Positions 30,745 through 39,773 of a DNA stretch of 64,000 nt are shown here, one piece after another. Both the position numbers and the translations under genes were made by a program. The DNA is taken from contig NZ_ANIE01000009.1 of NCBI RefSeq assembly GCF_000708045.1, positions 517,500 to 581,499 of the forward strand, written 5' to 3'. Each line of letters begins with the position of its first letter. The stretch's first letter is position 1. This DNA comes from Marinobacter nitratireducens (GTDB lineage: Bacteria > Pseudomonadota > Gammaproteobacteria > Pseudomonadales > Oleiphilaceae). Under the pieces are notes generated by a model. That model saw nothing but the letters and a program-made list of their open reading frames with translations, had not been told where the DNA came from and made no database searches.

Positions 30745-31535
30745 GCCTTGAACGTATGCTCCTCGGCTGGAAAAGTGCGTGCTTTGACAGCTTTTACGTA
30801 GGCTTCGACAGCTCCCTGAACGGAATCGGCCTCGGCCAGGAAGTCCTTGACGAAACGGGGCTTCCGGCCCGGGGTGATGCCCAGCATGTCGTGGACAACA
30901 AGCACCTGACCGTCCGTGTCGGCGCCCGCACCAATGCCGATAACCGGGGCTTTGACCGCCTGGGTGATGCGAGCGGCCAGTGGCGCCGGAACGCATTCCA
31001 GCAAAATGACATCTGCGCCGGCATTCTCCAGTTCACAGGCGTGTTCGATCATCATTTCGGCCGCTCTCTCGTCCCGGCCCTGAACTTTGTAGCCACCGAA
31101 TTTATTAACGAACTGAGGTGTCAGGCCCAGATGGGCGCACACGGGTACGCCGCGTTCACTCAATGCGCTGATGGTTTCTTTCATCCAGTCAGTGCCTTCC
31201 AGTTTGACCATGTGAGCGCCAGCCCGCATCAGCTCGGCCGCATTTTCCAGGGCGGCTTCTGTGGTGCCATAGGTCATGAATGGCATGTCGGCCATGATCA
31301 GGGCGCCCTTGTTGCCTCGGGCAACACAGGCCGTGTGGTAGACCATCTCATCCAGAGAAACCGGCAGGGTGCTGTCATTTCCCTGGAGAACCATGCCGAG
31401 AGAGTCGCCGATCAGAATAACGTCGACGCCGGCCTCGCTCACCACCTGGGCAAACGTGGCATCGTAGGATGTCAGGACGGAGAATGCTTCGCCCTTCTCT
31501 TTGAATTCCCGAAGGGTATTGATGGTAACAGCCAT
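30741..31535 (-). CDS. panB: 3-methyl-2-oxobutanoate hydroxymethyltransferase
   Basis: This 264-residue enzyme forms ketopantoate from alpha-ketoisovalerate with methylene-THF, the first step of pantothenate synthesis. Motifs include [36 protein letters not shown] and [21 protein letters not shown]. It overlaps panC by four bases and follows folK by 148 bases. Confidence 0.96.
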   Translation of the reverse strand: MAVTINTLREFKEKGEAFSVLTSYDATFAQVVSEAGVDVILIGDSLGMVLQGNDSTLPVSLDEMVYHTACVARGNKGALIMADMPFMTYGTTEAALENAAELMRAGAHMVKLEGTDWMKETISALSERGVPVCAHLGLTPQFVNKFGGYKVQGRDERAAEMMIEHACELENAGADVILLECVPAPLAARITQAVKAPVIGIGAGADTDGQVLVVHDMLGITPGRKPRFVKDFLAEADSVQGAVEAYVKAVKARTFPAEEHTFKA

Positions 31536-31683
31536 AGGATCCTAACCTCTGGTGGATGTGGCTCGTATTTACCGGGGTTGCCGGTGTACAGGTGCTAAGG
31601 GTAATTCGGGGGTATGCCATAGGCAATAGCGGCGTGATGCCGGCTCGGGGTTATCCGCTCATGGATCATCCCCGGACTGCTTC

Positions 31684-32178
31684 CTACCTTGGCAGCGGTG
31701 GGAGCAGTCTGAGGCCATTGTCAGGGCACCGTTTCCTGAGTGTACGGATGCTGCGGCCATCCGGAAGCGTCAGGTCTGGTGCCAGATCCAGTAGCGGCTG
31801 GAGCACGAAATCCCGGTTGGCGAGCTCCCGGTGAGGAACCGTCAGTCGTTCATCGTCCAGCGTCGTCTCACCGTAGATCAGCAGGTCAAGATCCAGCGTG
31901 CGGGGCCCCCAGCGGCGTGTGCGCTCCCTACCATGCTGCTGTTCAATCGTTTGAAGGTGGTCGAGCAGATCGTGGGGCCGAAGATCCGTATTCAACCAGA
32001 CCGCACCGTTGACATAGTCCGGCTGGTCCTGGGGGCCAACCGGACGGCTGGCATAGAACGGGGATTGCGCCACGAAGGTGGTGTCGGGAAGGGCTGCCAG
32101 TTCGGCAACCGCTCGGGCCAGTTGAGCCGCCGGATCTTCCAGATTGCTGCCTAGACCAACAAAAACGTTTGTCGTCAT
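31684..32178 (-). CDS. folK: 2-amino-4-hydroxy-6-hydroxymethyldihydropteridine pyrophosphokinase (canonical HPPK)
   Basis: This 164-residue enzyme carries the full HPPK signature RRWGPRTLDLDLLIYG, then LTVPHRELANRDFVLQPL. It pyrophosphorylates 6-hydroxymethyl-dihydropterin in folate synthesis. ATG shares TAATG with the pcnB stop codon, so it is translationally coupled. It is the functional FolK; the paralogue beside folB has a degenerate signature. Confidence 0.95.
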   Translation of the reverse strand: MTTNVFVGLGSNLEDPAAQLARAVAELAALPDTTFVAQSPFYASRPVGPQDQPDYVNGAVWLNTDLRPHDLLDHLQTIEQQHGRERTRRWGPRTLDLDLLIYGETTLDDERLTVPHRELANRDFVLQPLLDLAPDLTLPDGRSIRTLRKRCPDNGLRLLPPLPR

Positions 32179-33542
32179 TACTGCACCGGTCGTTTGACAG
32201 GCTTGCGTCGGCGGCGGCGTTTTTTCGGGCCTTCACTGCCCAGCTGGGACAGCATGCGCTCCTGATGTCGTTCATCGCCCTTCTGGAATTCGGTCCACCA
32301 TTTGCCCAGGCCCGGTTCGATCTCGCCGGCGTCTTCCCGCACCAGCAGGAAATCGTAGGCCGCCCGGAACCGCGGATGGCTCATAGTGGTAAACGCCCGT
32401 TTGCCCTGGCGACGAGGCAGGCGCATTTGCAATTCCCAAATCTCCTTCATCGGACCTGAGAAGCGTTTGGGGATGGAGGTTGCCTGAACCTGGCGCCCGA
32501 TGACCTTGCCAATGGCACCATGGAGGGCGGGCTGAACCGGATCGCCATTATCCTGACGTCGACGCCATTCTGCCTGCAGTGCCGGCCACAGCATGGCCGC
32601 AAACAGGAAATAGGGGGTGACGGATTTGCCCTGGGCAATTCGGGCATCGGTGTTTCTCAGAGCCTTTCGGATCAGGTCATCCGGCTCGCCGGCTTCCAGG
32701 GCTTTAACGGTTTCCGGGAACAGTGGGGCCAGCAGGTTGTACTGTGTCAGGAGGTCGTAGGTGGCTTCGCCGTGGCCGGCGGAGAACAACTTCAGAACTT
32801 CGTCAAACAGGCGCGCAGCAGGAATATGGGTCAGTAGTGGTGCCAGCTCTTTAATCGGTGCTTCGGTTGCAGGCTCAATATCGAATCCCAGCTTGCCAGC
32901 AAAACGGATGGCTCTGAGCATTCTGACCGGATCTTCCCGGTAGCGGGTCTCCGGATCGCCAATCAGGCGAAGCTGACGGTTGTTAAGATCGTCAACGCCG
33001 TTGGCAAAATCAATGACGGTGAAATCGCGGATGCAGTAGTAGAGTGCATTGACCGTGAAGTCACGGCGCAGGGCGTCTTCTTCCATACTGCCGTAGACGT
33101 TGTCGCGCAAAAGCAGGCCGTGTTCGCTGGTCTTGCGATCGTCCGCGTCCGCCGCATCGTCGGTCTGGCCAGCGTTGCCCCTGAATGTGGTGACTTCAAT
33201 TATTTCGCGACCAAATACCACGTGCACGATCCGGAACCGACGACCTATGAGTCGGGAATTCCGGAATAGATCGTGAACCTCTTCAGGGGTGGCGTTCGTG
33301 GCGATGTCGAAATCTTTGGGTTTTCCGCCCAGCAGGACATCCCGTACGCCGCCACCAACCAGGTAGGCTTCATAGCCGGACTTGTTCAGTCGATGCAGTA
33401 CTTTTTTGGCTGCCTCGCTGATCATGCTCCGGGACACGTTATGCTGGTCCCGGGGGATTTCCCTGCGTTGGTAAACGGGAGATTTCTTTTTTCCGCTACC
33501 AGGCATGATGGAGCGGATTCTGTCGACGAGTCGTTTTGGCAT
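32178..33542 (-). CDS. pcnB: Poly(A) polymerase I
   Basis: This 454-residue class II nucleotidyltransferase adds poly(A) tails that promote RNA decay. The catalytic head is GYEAYLVGGGVRDVLLGGKPKDFDIAT with the DFD metal-binding pair. RRFRIVHVVFGREIIEVTTF follows, and the tail is very basic (KKRRRRRKPVKRPVQ), typical of PcnB rather than CCA-adding enzyme. Start ATG 33542 has only a weak ribosome site. It lies downstream of crcZ, as in Pseudomonas, and overlaps folK by one base. Confidence 0.93.
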   Translation of the reverse strand: MPKRLVDRIRSIMPGSGKKKSPVYQRREIPRDQHNVSRSMISEAAKKVLHRLNKSGYEAYLVGGGVRDVLLGGKPKDFDIATNATPEEVHDLFRNSRLIGRRFRIVHVVFGREIIEVTTFRGNAGQTDDAADADDRKTSEHGLLLRDNVYGSMEEDALRRDFTVNALYYCIRDFTVIDFANGVDDLNNRQLRLIGDPETRYREDPVRMLRAIRFAGKLGFDIEPATEAPIKELAPLLTHIPAARLFDEVLKLFSAGHGEATYDLLTQYNLLAPLFPETVKALEAGEPDDLIRKALRNTDARIAQGKSVTPYFLFAAMLWPALQAEWRRRQDNGDPVQPALHGAIGKVIGRQVQATSIPKRFSGPMKEIWELQMRLPRRQGKRAFTTMSHPRFRAAYDFLLVREDAGEIEPGLGKWWTEFQKGDERHQERMLSQLGSEGPKKRRRRRKPVKRPVQ

Positions 33543-33645
33543 TGAATTCCGTGAGTGCGATGAGCAAAAACCGAGAGTTTAACGGTTTGGGCAGGATTTG
33601 CACACGTTTGCCGGTTGGAGCTGGCTTTAAAAACGCAGGGGACAG

Positions 33646-33681
33646 AAAATCAAAAGGCGGATCCGTTAAAACGAATCCGCC
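33646..33681 (-). terminator. Intrinsic terminator of crcZ
   Basis: On the minus strand GGCGGATTCGT and ACGGATCCGCC (33681-33671 and 33666-33656) form a stem with one mismatch and a TTTA loop, followed by TTTTGATTTT (33655-33646). Confidence 0.85.
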
Positions 33682-34032
33682 CTGAAAGCGTTGACGATCT
33701 GCATTGTTTTTATTTTTGCCGGGATTTTTCTTAATTCTTGTACCCCACTGTGCATCCCCAAGGCGGGGCATCAGTAGTGCAAACGGAAAGCTTTGAATAC
33801 ACAGAGTAGTCAGAGACATCGGGCGAGTCATGAGTATCTGCAGTGTCGCCTGGAAGACGATTCTTCTCTACATCTACAACTCACACGTGCCGTGGGACCA
33901 CTAAAAAGCAAAGCACCCAAAACACTCAGTTCGCTCACGTTCTGTTCTTGTTTTTGTTACCGAACGTCTTTCTGCAGCTTTTTGTTCTTGTTGTTGGCGC
34001 TGCGTTGTCACTCTTGTTTTTGTTGTCGTGCG
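33646..34032 (-). ncRNA. crcZ: CrcZ-like small RNA, Crc/Hfq antagonist
   Basis: This is an untranslated stretch of about 385 bases between cbrB and pcnB, the exact place of crcZ in Pseudomonas. It begins near 34032 downstream of a sigma-54 promoter and ends at an intrinsic terminator (33656-33681 plus T-rich tail). Five A-rich motifs of the AANAANAA type occur on the RNA strand: about 34026-34012, 33996-33978 (CAACAACAAGAACAAAAAG), 33958-33943, 33742-33725 and 33718-33704. Pseudomonas CrcZ likewise carries multiple such motifs and sequesters Hfq/Crc, relieving catabolite repression. No convincing reading frame exists on this strand. Exact ends are inferred. Confidence 0.88.
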
Positions 34033-34042
34033 CTTATTAGAG

Positions 34043-34058
34043 TGCAGACCGTGTGCCA
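34043..34058 (-). promoter_or_regulatory. Sigma-54 promoter of crcZ
   Basis: The minus strand reads TGGCACACGGTCTGCA, matching the -24 box (TGGCAC) and -12 box (TGCA) with invariant GG and GC at exact spacing. Predicted start is near 34032. This fits activation by CbrB, the sigma-54 activator encoded directly upstream. Confidence 0.88.
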
Positions 34059-34109
34059 GTTTTTGAAAATCCTTTATTAACAATGGTTTAAATTTTTTTA
34101 GTTCGTAAG

Positions 34110-34191
34110 TGTTACCCCGTATCCGACCTAAGTGTTACTGAGGTCGCGGTTGATTTTGGGGGAGTGTTACCGAGGGGAACATGGGGTAACA
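34110..34191. promoter_or_regulatory. Candidate CbrB enhancer sites upstream of crcZ
   Basis: TGTTAC occurs at 34110-34115, 34133-34138 and 34165-34170, and its complement GTAACA at 34186-34191. Spacing is 23, 32 and 21 bases, about two, three and two helical turns. The cluster lies 52-133 bases upstream of the -24 box. TGTTAC-type half-sites are reported for CbrB in Pseudomonas. Confidence 0.65.
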
Positions 34192-34218
34192 AATGAGTGG
34201 GTGTTCACATTTTGAGGC

Positions 34219-34248
34219 GGTTAGCTGGTCCTTTCAGGCCAGCCAACC
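34219..34248 (-). terminator. Hairpin after cbrB
   Basis: An imperfect stem, GGTTAGCTGGTCC (34219-34231) against GGCCAGCCAACC (34238-34248 region), lies ten bases past the cbrB stop. There is no clear U-run, so it may protect the cbrB 3' end or terminate only weakly. Confidence 0.4.
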
Positions 34249-34258
34249 GTCTTGCAAG

Positions 34259-35659
34259 TTAGTTGCCTGAGGACTTTTTACGGGGGATGCCCAGCCGCTG
34301 GCGGCGCTCCCACAGAGATTTGCGACTGATGCCTAGTTTTTGGGCCAGCTCGGTCTCGCTCATGCGATCCTGGTTTTCAAGGACAAAATGCTGAAAGTAG
34401 TCCTCAAGGGAAAGGTCATTGGCAGAGTCGGCATCGCTGGCACGGGTCTGCTCATGGTTTCCATCAACCAGTGTTTCCGGGATGTGTTCTTCGTGCCCTT
34501 CGCTTTCAAGGTCCAGTACGTAGGGGGTGATCACATCACCGTCGCAGAGAATGGTTGCGCGCTCTATGGCATTCTCCAGTTCTCGGACGTTGCCGGGCCA
34601 GCGGTGTCGCTCCAGGGCGCGCATGGCTTCGGGGCTGAGATTTAGGTTGGGTTTGCCCATCTTCTCGCCCTGGCGTTTGAGGAAACGTCGCGCGAGCCCA
34701 AGAATATCTCCCTGTCTCTCTCTCAACGGGGGGATACGGATCTGCATGACGTTTAGCCGGTAATACAGGTCCTCCCGAAACTCACCGGTGCGGGTCATTG
34801 CCTTGAGGTTCCGGTGGGTTGCGGCAATCATGCGCACATCCACTTTCTGACTCTGGGTAGAGCCTACCCGCCTGATTTCGTTTTCCTGAAGTACTCTGAG
34901 CAGGCGCGCCTGAGCTTCGGCAGGAAGTTCTCCGATTTCATCCAGGAACAGGCTGCCCCCATCGGCTGCTTCAATGAGGCCGGTTCGGGCCGAGACAGCT
35001 CCGGTAAATGCACCTTTCTCGTGACCAAACAGCTCGGATTCAATCAGGCTTTCCGGGATTGCGGCGCAGTTTACCGAGATCAGCGGCTTTGATGCTCTGG
35101 GGCTGAGCAGGTGAAGTGCGCGGGCAGCCAGCTCCTTACCGGTTCCGGACTCTCCCTGAATAAGCACGGTGGTTTCAGTGGGAGCCACCTTGCGAATCAA
35201 CGTGAATACGCGCTGCATGGGTTCGCACTGGCCAAACATGATGCTGGCCGGATCACTGTGCTCGGCGTCTTCGCGGGTGCTCTCTTTTTCTTCGGGCGAA
35301 ACGGGCGTTTTGGATGAGCGCGCGAGAATGTTTTCAACGGCCGCCAGCATTTCATCGTGATCGAACGGTTTGGCGATGTATTCAACCGCCCCCATTTTCA
35401 TGGAGTCCACCGCGGACCTCAGGCTGGCGTAACTGGTCATGATCAGTACTGGCGTGTTCGGGGCGCGGTTGATCAACTCGGTGCCTGCTGCACCCGGGAG
35501 TCGCAGATCCGAAATAATAAGATCGAACTGATCGGGTTCAAACTGGTCGGCCTCTTCCACAGAGCCGGCGTCGGATACTTCGTAACCGGCATGCTGCAGC
35601 AGTTTTCGCACTGCCGAGCGGATAATGTCTTCGTCTTCTACGATCAGAATGCGAGGCAT
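34259..35659 (-). CDS. cbrB: Sigma-54-dependent response regulator CbrB
   Basis: This 466-residue NtrC-family activator has a receiver domain with phospho-acceptor D51 ([11 protein letters not shown]) and K98. The AAA+ domain carries Walker A GESGTGKE (169-176) and the sigma-54 contact loop GAFTGA (216-221). A C-terminal Fis-type HTH is present ([22 protein letters not shown]). Paired with CbrA it governs carbon/nitrogen balance through crcZ. It follows cbrA by seven bases. Sigma-54 promoter and half-sites lie between it and crcZ, making crcZ its obvious target. Confidence 0.94.
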   Translation of the reverse strand: MPRILIVEDEDIIRSAVRKLLQHAGYEVSDAGSVEEADQFEPDQFDLIISDLRLPGAAGTELINRAPNTPVLIMTSYASLRSAVDSMKMGAVEYIAKPFDHDEMLAAVENILARSSKTPVSPEEKESTREDAEHSDPASIMFGQCEPMQRVFTLIRKVAPTETTVLIQGESGTGKELAARALHLLSPRASKPLISVNCAAIPESLIESELFGHEKGAFTGAVSARTGLIEAADGGSLFLDEIGELPAEAQARLLRVLQENEIRRVGSTQSQKVDVRMIAATHRNLKAMTRTGEFREDLYYRLNVMQIRIPPLRERQGDILGLARRFLKRQGEKMGKPNLNLSPEAMRALERHRWPGNVRELENAIERATILCDGDVITPYVLDLESEGHEEHIPETLVDGNHEQTRASDADSANDLSLEDYFQHFVLENQDRMSETELAQKLGISRKSLWERRQRLGIPRKKSSGN

Positions 35660-35666
35660 AGCAGTC

Positions 35667-38630
35667 TCATAACCCTTGGTTCTGGCTGATGGTGTCGGTG
35701 CCGGGTTCAGCCTGATAGGCCGGTAGCCTCAGCCGCACGCGTGTGCCCGCGCCGGTTTCAGCGTTGGCTGGGCTTTCCACCTGAATATTGCCGTAGTGTT
35801 CTTCAATGATGCTGTAAACCAGCGACAGGCCTAGCCCGGTACCCTTATTTGGCGCTTTGGTGGTGTAGAACGGCTCGAAAATGTGATCAAGTTGTTCTTC
35901 GGGGATGCCGGAGCCCTCATCAGTGACTTCGATAATAGCGGAGTAGCCGTCGCCGTTTCCACTGATCTGGATGGTAGAGCCCTCCGGAGAAGCATCCCGG
36001 GCATTGGCCAACAGGTTAATGAACACCTGAACCAGACGTTGCTCGTCCCCCAGAATTTGAAGCTCTGGCGGGCAGTCGTTGATAAAGCGTATGCCATGCC
36101 CTTTGTTGCTCAACGACAGCAAATTGATGGATTCTTCGACACAGCGGCGGATGTCCACGGGCTCATATCGATTGGCGTGGGCATGATTGCCCGTGCGCGC
36201 AAAGTTCATCAGGGATTGCAGAATGGTGGAAATACGCCGGGTCTGCTGCTGGATCTGGTCGGCGGTATCGAGTATGTCAGGGTTGTCGGTTTCCAGCTTG
36301 AGATTCTGGGCCAGAGAGGATATCCCGGTGACCGGATTGCCGATCTCGTGGGCAACACCGGCCGCCAGTCGACCAACCGAGGCCAGTCGTTCGCTGTGCA
36401 TAAGCTCATCCTCCAGCAGCCGGGTTTCGGTCTGGTCTTCCACAAGGATGATACTGCCGCCCTCGGGATGGTCCGGACCGCTGAGCGCTGCTTTGTGCAG
36501 GTTCAGCCAGTGAGGCTTACCTCGGAGGTCCAGTCGGTGCTTGTAGCGGTGTAATTCTTCGCCCCGGTTGAAATCGTCCAGAAGCAGGTGCCAGTGTTCC
36601 GGCAGCGCCATCAGGCGGGCGCCCACGACATCGTCGGCGGTGATGCCAGTCAGCGCCTCCATGGTGTTGTTCCACATGAGAATCTCGCCGTCTTCCCCGA
36701 CTGAGCAGGCGGGAATTGGGAGGTTCTGTAACGTTTGCCGGTAGTGGCGCCGCAGGTTGTCCAGTTCGCCTGCAAGGCCGGTCAGGCGGTTCTGGTAATC
36801 ACCCAGTGCCCGCTCAACGTAGCGGATATCCTGGGCGGCGCCGCCTCGTGCAAGGGGCTTGAAGCCCAGGTGCCGTTTGACCATGTCCCGGGCGACGGAT
36901 GGGCCCAGCAACCCGGACAGGTTGATTTCCACCTGATCCCGCAGCCGGCGCAACTGGTAGGGACGATACTCCACGTTGGGCAACTTCAGCTGAGTCAGGG
37001 CCCGGTCGACCTCCCGGCGAGCCACGCCATAACCGAGCGGTTCCGAAAGGTGTTTAACGAATTCGTTCGAGGAGGCCGCCAGAAGCTCTCGACGCTGTGG
37101 GCGCGATAGGGCACCCAGGGAGCACGCCTGTGCTGCACTGGCCTCTTCATTGGTGGTGCCGCTGACAATAGAAATCAGGGCAAAGGTCATCACGTTTGCG
37201 GTCAGTCCGGCAAAGGTGAATATATGCCAGTTGCTGTAATCGGGAACCAGAGGCGCACCAAGAATCTCCAGCAGATTGATCGTATGGGAGAACGGCAGAA
37301 CGATGGTGGCAATCCAGATTCCAAGCCCTATGATCAGGCCGGCGATCAGGCCACGGCGATTACCTTCGGGCCAATAGATCACGCCGAGGGCGCCTGGCAG
37401 CAGGTGCAGCATGCCCGAGAGCGAAATGGCGCCGAGGATGGACAGATCCAGGTTGGAACCGACGGTCTCGTGGAACAGCAGGGCCAGGAAGATAATGACC
37501 GCAATCAGCAGGCGCTTGATCCATTGCAGCCAACGGTAAATATCGCCTTGCTCCCGGGGTGTTTTCAGTGGCAGGACCACGTGGTTCAGCACCATGCCGG
37601 CCAGGGCCAGGGTGCTGACGATCATCAGGCCGCTGGCCGCTGACAGGCCGGCGATGTACATCAGGAGCGTCAGTGCCGGGCTCCCCAGAGCCTGAGCGGT
37701 GCCCAGGCTGTAGAAATTGGCCCCGGTGGTCACACCCAGCTCCTGGCCTCCCCAGAGAATCAGAGGGACCGGGATGCTGAGTAACAGCAGGTAAAGCGGC
37801 AGGCCCCAGCTGGCTTTGGCCAGCGCCTTGGGCGAGGGGTTTTCAGCGAAGATCATGTGGTACATGTGAGGCAGTACCAGGGCCGCGGCAAAGGACATCA
37901 GCATTAGCGCCCGCCAGCTGCCGTCGTCAATATTGAGGGTCATGGTCCGGGCCGGGGTGTTGTTTTTCGCCAGCCAAGAATCCAGCCCCTCCATTCCGCC
38001 AAAAACGCCGAACAGAATGACGCCGCCGAGAACCAGCAAGGCGACCAGTTTGACCAGTGAATCAAAAGCGATGGCCAGTACCAGTCCCTGGTGATTCTGG
38101 GAGTGGTGGTCACGTCGGGCGCCAAACAGCATGGCAAACAGCACCACGGTCAGGCTGAACATAACGCTGATCAGGTTTGGCGAGGTGTCCGGCGCGAGAA
38201 TGCTGGCGGAGGTTGTCACGGCCTGTATCTGCATGCTCAACAGAGACAGGATGGCGCCCCCGGAGCAGAGGGTGACCAGGGTGCCGGCCCACTGACTGCG
38301 GTAGCGGTAGGCAAAGAGGTCTGCAAGGGACGTCAGCTGGTAGGCGCGGCCGATTCGAAGGATCGGGCTGAGCAGGACCGGCGCAAGCAGGAAGGCGCCG
38401 CTGATGCCCAGGTAATAGGCGAGGAACCCGTAACCGGATTCCGCTGCGACGCCAACCGCCGCATAGACCGCCCAGATACCGGCATACACACCCAGGCTCA
38501 GGGTGTAGACCAGAGGATGTCTGACCCAATGCCGCGGGATGGAACCCCGCTCGGTAATCCAGGCCACCCCGAACAGGAGCATCAGGTAAAGAAGGCTGGC
38601 AAACAGTAGTCCGGTAGCGCTAAAACTCAT
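35667..38630 (-). CDS. cbrA: Sensor histidine kinase CbrA with SLC5/SSS transporter domain
   Basis: This 987-residue kinase opens with a sodium/solute symporter-like membrane region of about 13 segments (residues 1 to about 520), then a linker, a PAS domain (NLPIPACSVGEDGEILMWNNT), HisKA (SVGRLAAGVAHEIGNPVTGI, His near 760) and a HATPase (DEQRLVQVFINLLANARDAS, DEGSGIPEEQ, GTGLGLSLVYSI). Pseudomonas CbrA has the same architecture and size and can also transport histidine. ATG 38630 (MSFSATGLLFASLLYLMLLF) is preferred over an upstream codon. Its start overlaps the small cbrX gene by 11 bases, suggesting coupled translation. Confidence 0.95.
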   Translation of the reverse strand: MSFSATGLLFASLLYLMLLFGVAWITERGSIPRHWVRHPLVYTLSLGVYAGIWAVYAAVGVAAESGYGFLAYYLGISGAFLLAPVLLSPILRIGRAYQLTSLADLFAYRYRSQWAGTLVTLCSGGAILSLLSMQIQAVTTSASILAPDTSPNLISVMFSLTVVLFAMLFGARRDHHSQNHQGLVLAIAFDSLVKLVALLVLGGVILFGVFGGMEGLDSWLAKNNTPARTMTLNIDDGSWRALMLMSFAAALVLPHMYHMIFAENPSPKALAKASWGLPLYLLLLSIPVPLILWGGQELGVTTGANFYSLGTAQALGSPALTLLMYIAGLSAASGLMIVSTLALAGMVLNHVVLPLKTPREQGDIYRWLQWIKRLLIAVIIFLALLFHETVGSNLDLSILGAISLSGMLHLLPGALGVIYWPEGNRRGLIAGLIIGLGIWIATIVLPFSHTINLLEILGAPLVPDYSNWHIFTFAGLTANVMTFALISIVSGTTNEEASAAQACSLGALSRPQRRELLAASSNEFVKHLSEPLGYGVARREVDRALTQLKLPNVEYRPYQLRRLRDQVEINLSGLLGPSVARDMVKRHLGFKPLARGGAAQDIRYVERALGDYQNRLTGLAGELDNLRRHYRQTLQNLPIPACSVGEDGEILMWNNTMEALTGITADDVVGARLMALPEHWHLLLDDFNRGEELHRYKHRLDLRGKPHWLNLHKAALSGPDHPEGGSIILVEDQTETRLLEDELMHSERLASVGRLAAGVAHEIGNPVTGISSLAQNLKLETDNPDILDTADQIQQQTRRISTILQSLMNFARTGNHAHANRYEPVDIRRCVEESINLLSLSNKGHGIRFINDCPPELQILGDEQRLVQVFINLLANARDASPEGSTIQISGNGDGYSAIIEVTDEGSGIPEEQLDHIFEPFYTTKAPNKGTGLGLSLVYSIIEEHYGNIQVESPANAETGAGTRVRLRLPAYQAEPGTDTISQNQGL

Positions 38631-38796
38631 TTGGATCCCGTCGCCACTCCAGCCAAAAGCCGATGGCAATAATGCTGGCCCATATCAGGTAAGGGCTGTA
38701 CCAGGCATTCCCCGGAGCGGTCCACCAGTCAAGGATGTTGGGGGAAAAGATATAGATGGCCAGAACCAACAGAAAGACCAGTCGGTAGATATACAT
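38620..38796 (-). CDS. cbrX: CbrX-like 58-residue membrane protein overlapping cbrA
   Basis: A short frame from ATG 38796 to TAG 38620 encodes 58 residues starting MYIYRLVFLLVLAIYIFSPN and ending WLEWRRDPNEF. There are two hydrophobic segments separated by ILDWWTAPGNAWYSP. Composition and continuity look coding, and the stop overlaps the cbrA start by 11 bases in another frame. Pseudomonas carries a small cbrX gene in this place, co-translated with cbrA. The ribosome site is weak, so the exact start is uncertain. The function is unknown; a structural partner or translation-coupling leader for CbrA is plausible. Confidence 0.8.
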   Translation of the reverse strand: MYIYRLVFLLVLAIYIFSPNILDWWTAPGNAWYSPYLIWASIIAIGFWLEWRRDPNEF

Positions 38797-38846
38797 CAGG
38801 CAGAATGTCCGTGCCAGCGTGTTAGAAAAGCTTTATACCATGGCAC

Positions 38847-39716
38847 TTAGCGCAATGTCAGGTGAATGGCGCTCCTGCACCAGTTCGTCGAGCCCCAATC
38901 GAGGATGCGCTCCACCGACTTCAGTGCAAGGTCTGCTGGGGGATTCTGCCCCAGGGCTTTGAGGGCCTCAAACAGGTTTTCGGGGGCGTTGGCGTCAACA
39001 AGTGCAGGGGCATGAGTTTGCTTGCTGAGCTTCTGGCCGTCTTCGTTGAGGATGACAGGGATATGCAGCCAGTGGGGTGGCTCTGCGCCCAGGGCCCGGT
39101 AGATCTGTTGCTGCTGGGCCGTCATGTCGAGCAGATCGGAGCCGCGAACCACATCGGTAATTCCCTGGTCGATGTCATCCACAACGACGGCGAGTTGGTA
39201 AGCGTAGAAGCCTTCCTTGCGGAGGATCACCGGGTCGTCCAGCTCGCTTTGGACTTCCTGTGTTTGCGGACCCAGCAGCAGGTCCGTCCAGCGGGATGTT
39301 TCGTCTTCCAGGGCGAAACGAACTGCAAAGGGGGTGTCGGTCTTCGTGAAATCTTTGTCCCGGCAATGGTTGGGATGCCTGCCGCCGTTATTGAGTAGTT
39401 GCTTTCGCGAGCAGGTGCAGCGATACGCTTTGCCCCGACTGGTCAGGGTATCGATGGCCGCCTGGTAGGCTTCGTGTCGGGCAGATTGGAAACGGATCTC
39501 GGCGTCAGGAATGAGGCCGTGTTGTTCAAGGCTTCGGAGAATCTGGCCTGTCGCTTCAGGAGGTTCCCGGAGTGGATCCAGATCCTCAATTCGGATGAGC
39601 CACTGACCCTCTTGGCTCCTGGCTTCCAGATAGCTGGCGACAGCGGTTACCAGAGAACCGAAGTGCAATGGGCCGGTGGGAGACGGGGCAAATCGCCCTC
39701 GATAGTGTGTTGCCAT
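38847..39716 (-). CDS. gluQ: Glutamyl-Q tRNA(Asp) synthetase
   Basis: This 289-residue truncated GluRS-like enzyme glutamylates queuosine at position 34 of tRNA-Asp. HIGH-like PTGPLHFGSL, KLSKQ and the zinc-binding set CTCSR...NHC are present. It lacks the anticodon-binding domain, which distinguishes it from GltX. It lies between dksA and cbrX-cbrA, the conserved Pseudomonas order. Confidence 0.94.
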   Translation of the reverse strand: MATHYRGRFAPSPTGPLHFGSLVTAVASYLEARSQEGQWLIRIEDLDPLREPPEATGQILRSLEQHGLIPDAEIRFQSARHEAYQAAIDTLTSRGKAYRCTCSRKQLLNNGGRHPNHCRDKDFTKTDTPFAVRFALEDETSRWTDLLLGPQTQEVQSELDDPVILRKEGFYAYQLAVVVDDIDQGITDVVRGSDLLDMTAQQQQIYRALGAEPPHWLHIPVILNEDGQKLSKQTHAPALVDANAPENLFEALKALGQNPPADLALKSVERILDWGSTNWCRSAIHLTLR

Positions 39717-39773
39717 GAAGGTTCTGACGGCCGGCGCTGCGATGTCAGGCGCCGGCTCGTGGCAGGTCTGGGG

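Noticed and set aside
33793..34080. Plus-strand frame of 95 codons in the cbrB-pcnB gap
   Set aside because: It is the complement of the A-rich CrcZ region, rich in Phe/Cys/Ser from T-runs, has no ribosome site and no family resemblance. The minus-strand RNA explains the sequence better.
38800..38825. Sigma-54-like TGGCACGG...CTGC upstream of cbrX
   Set aside because: The GG to GC distance is 14 rather than 12 bases, which sigma-54 does not tolerate.
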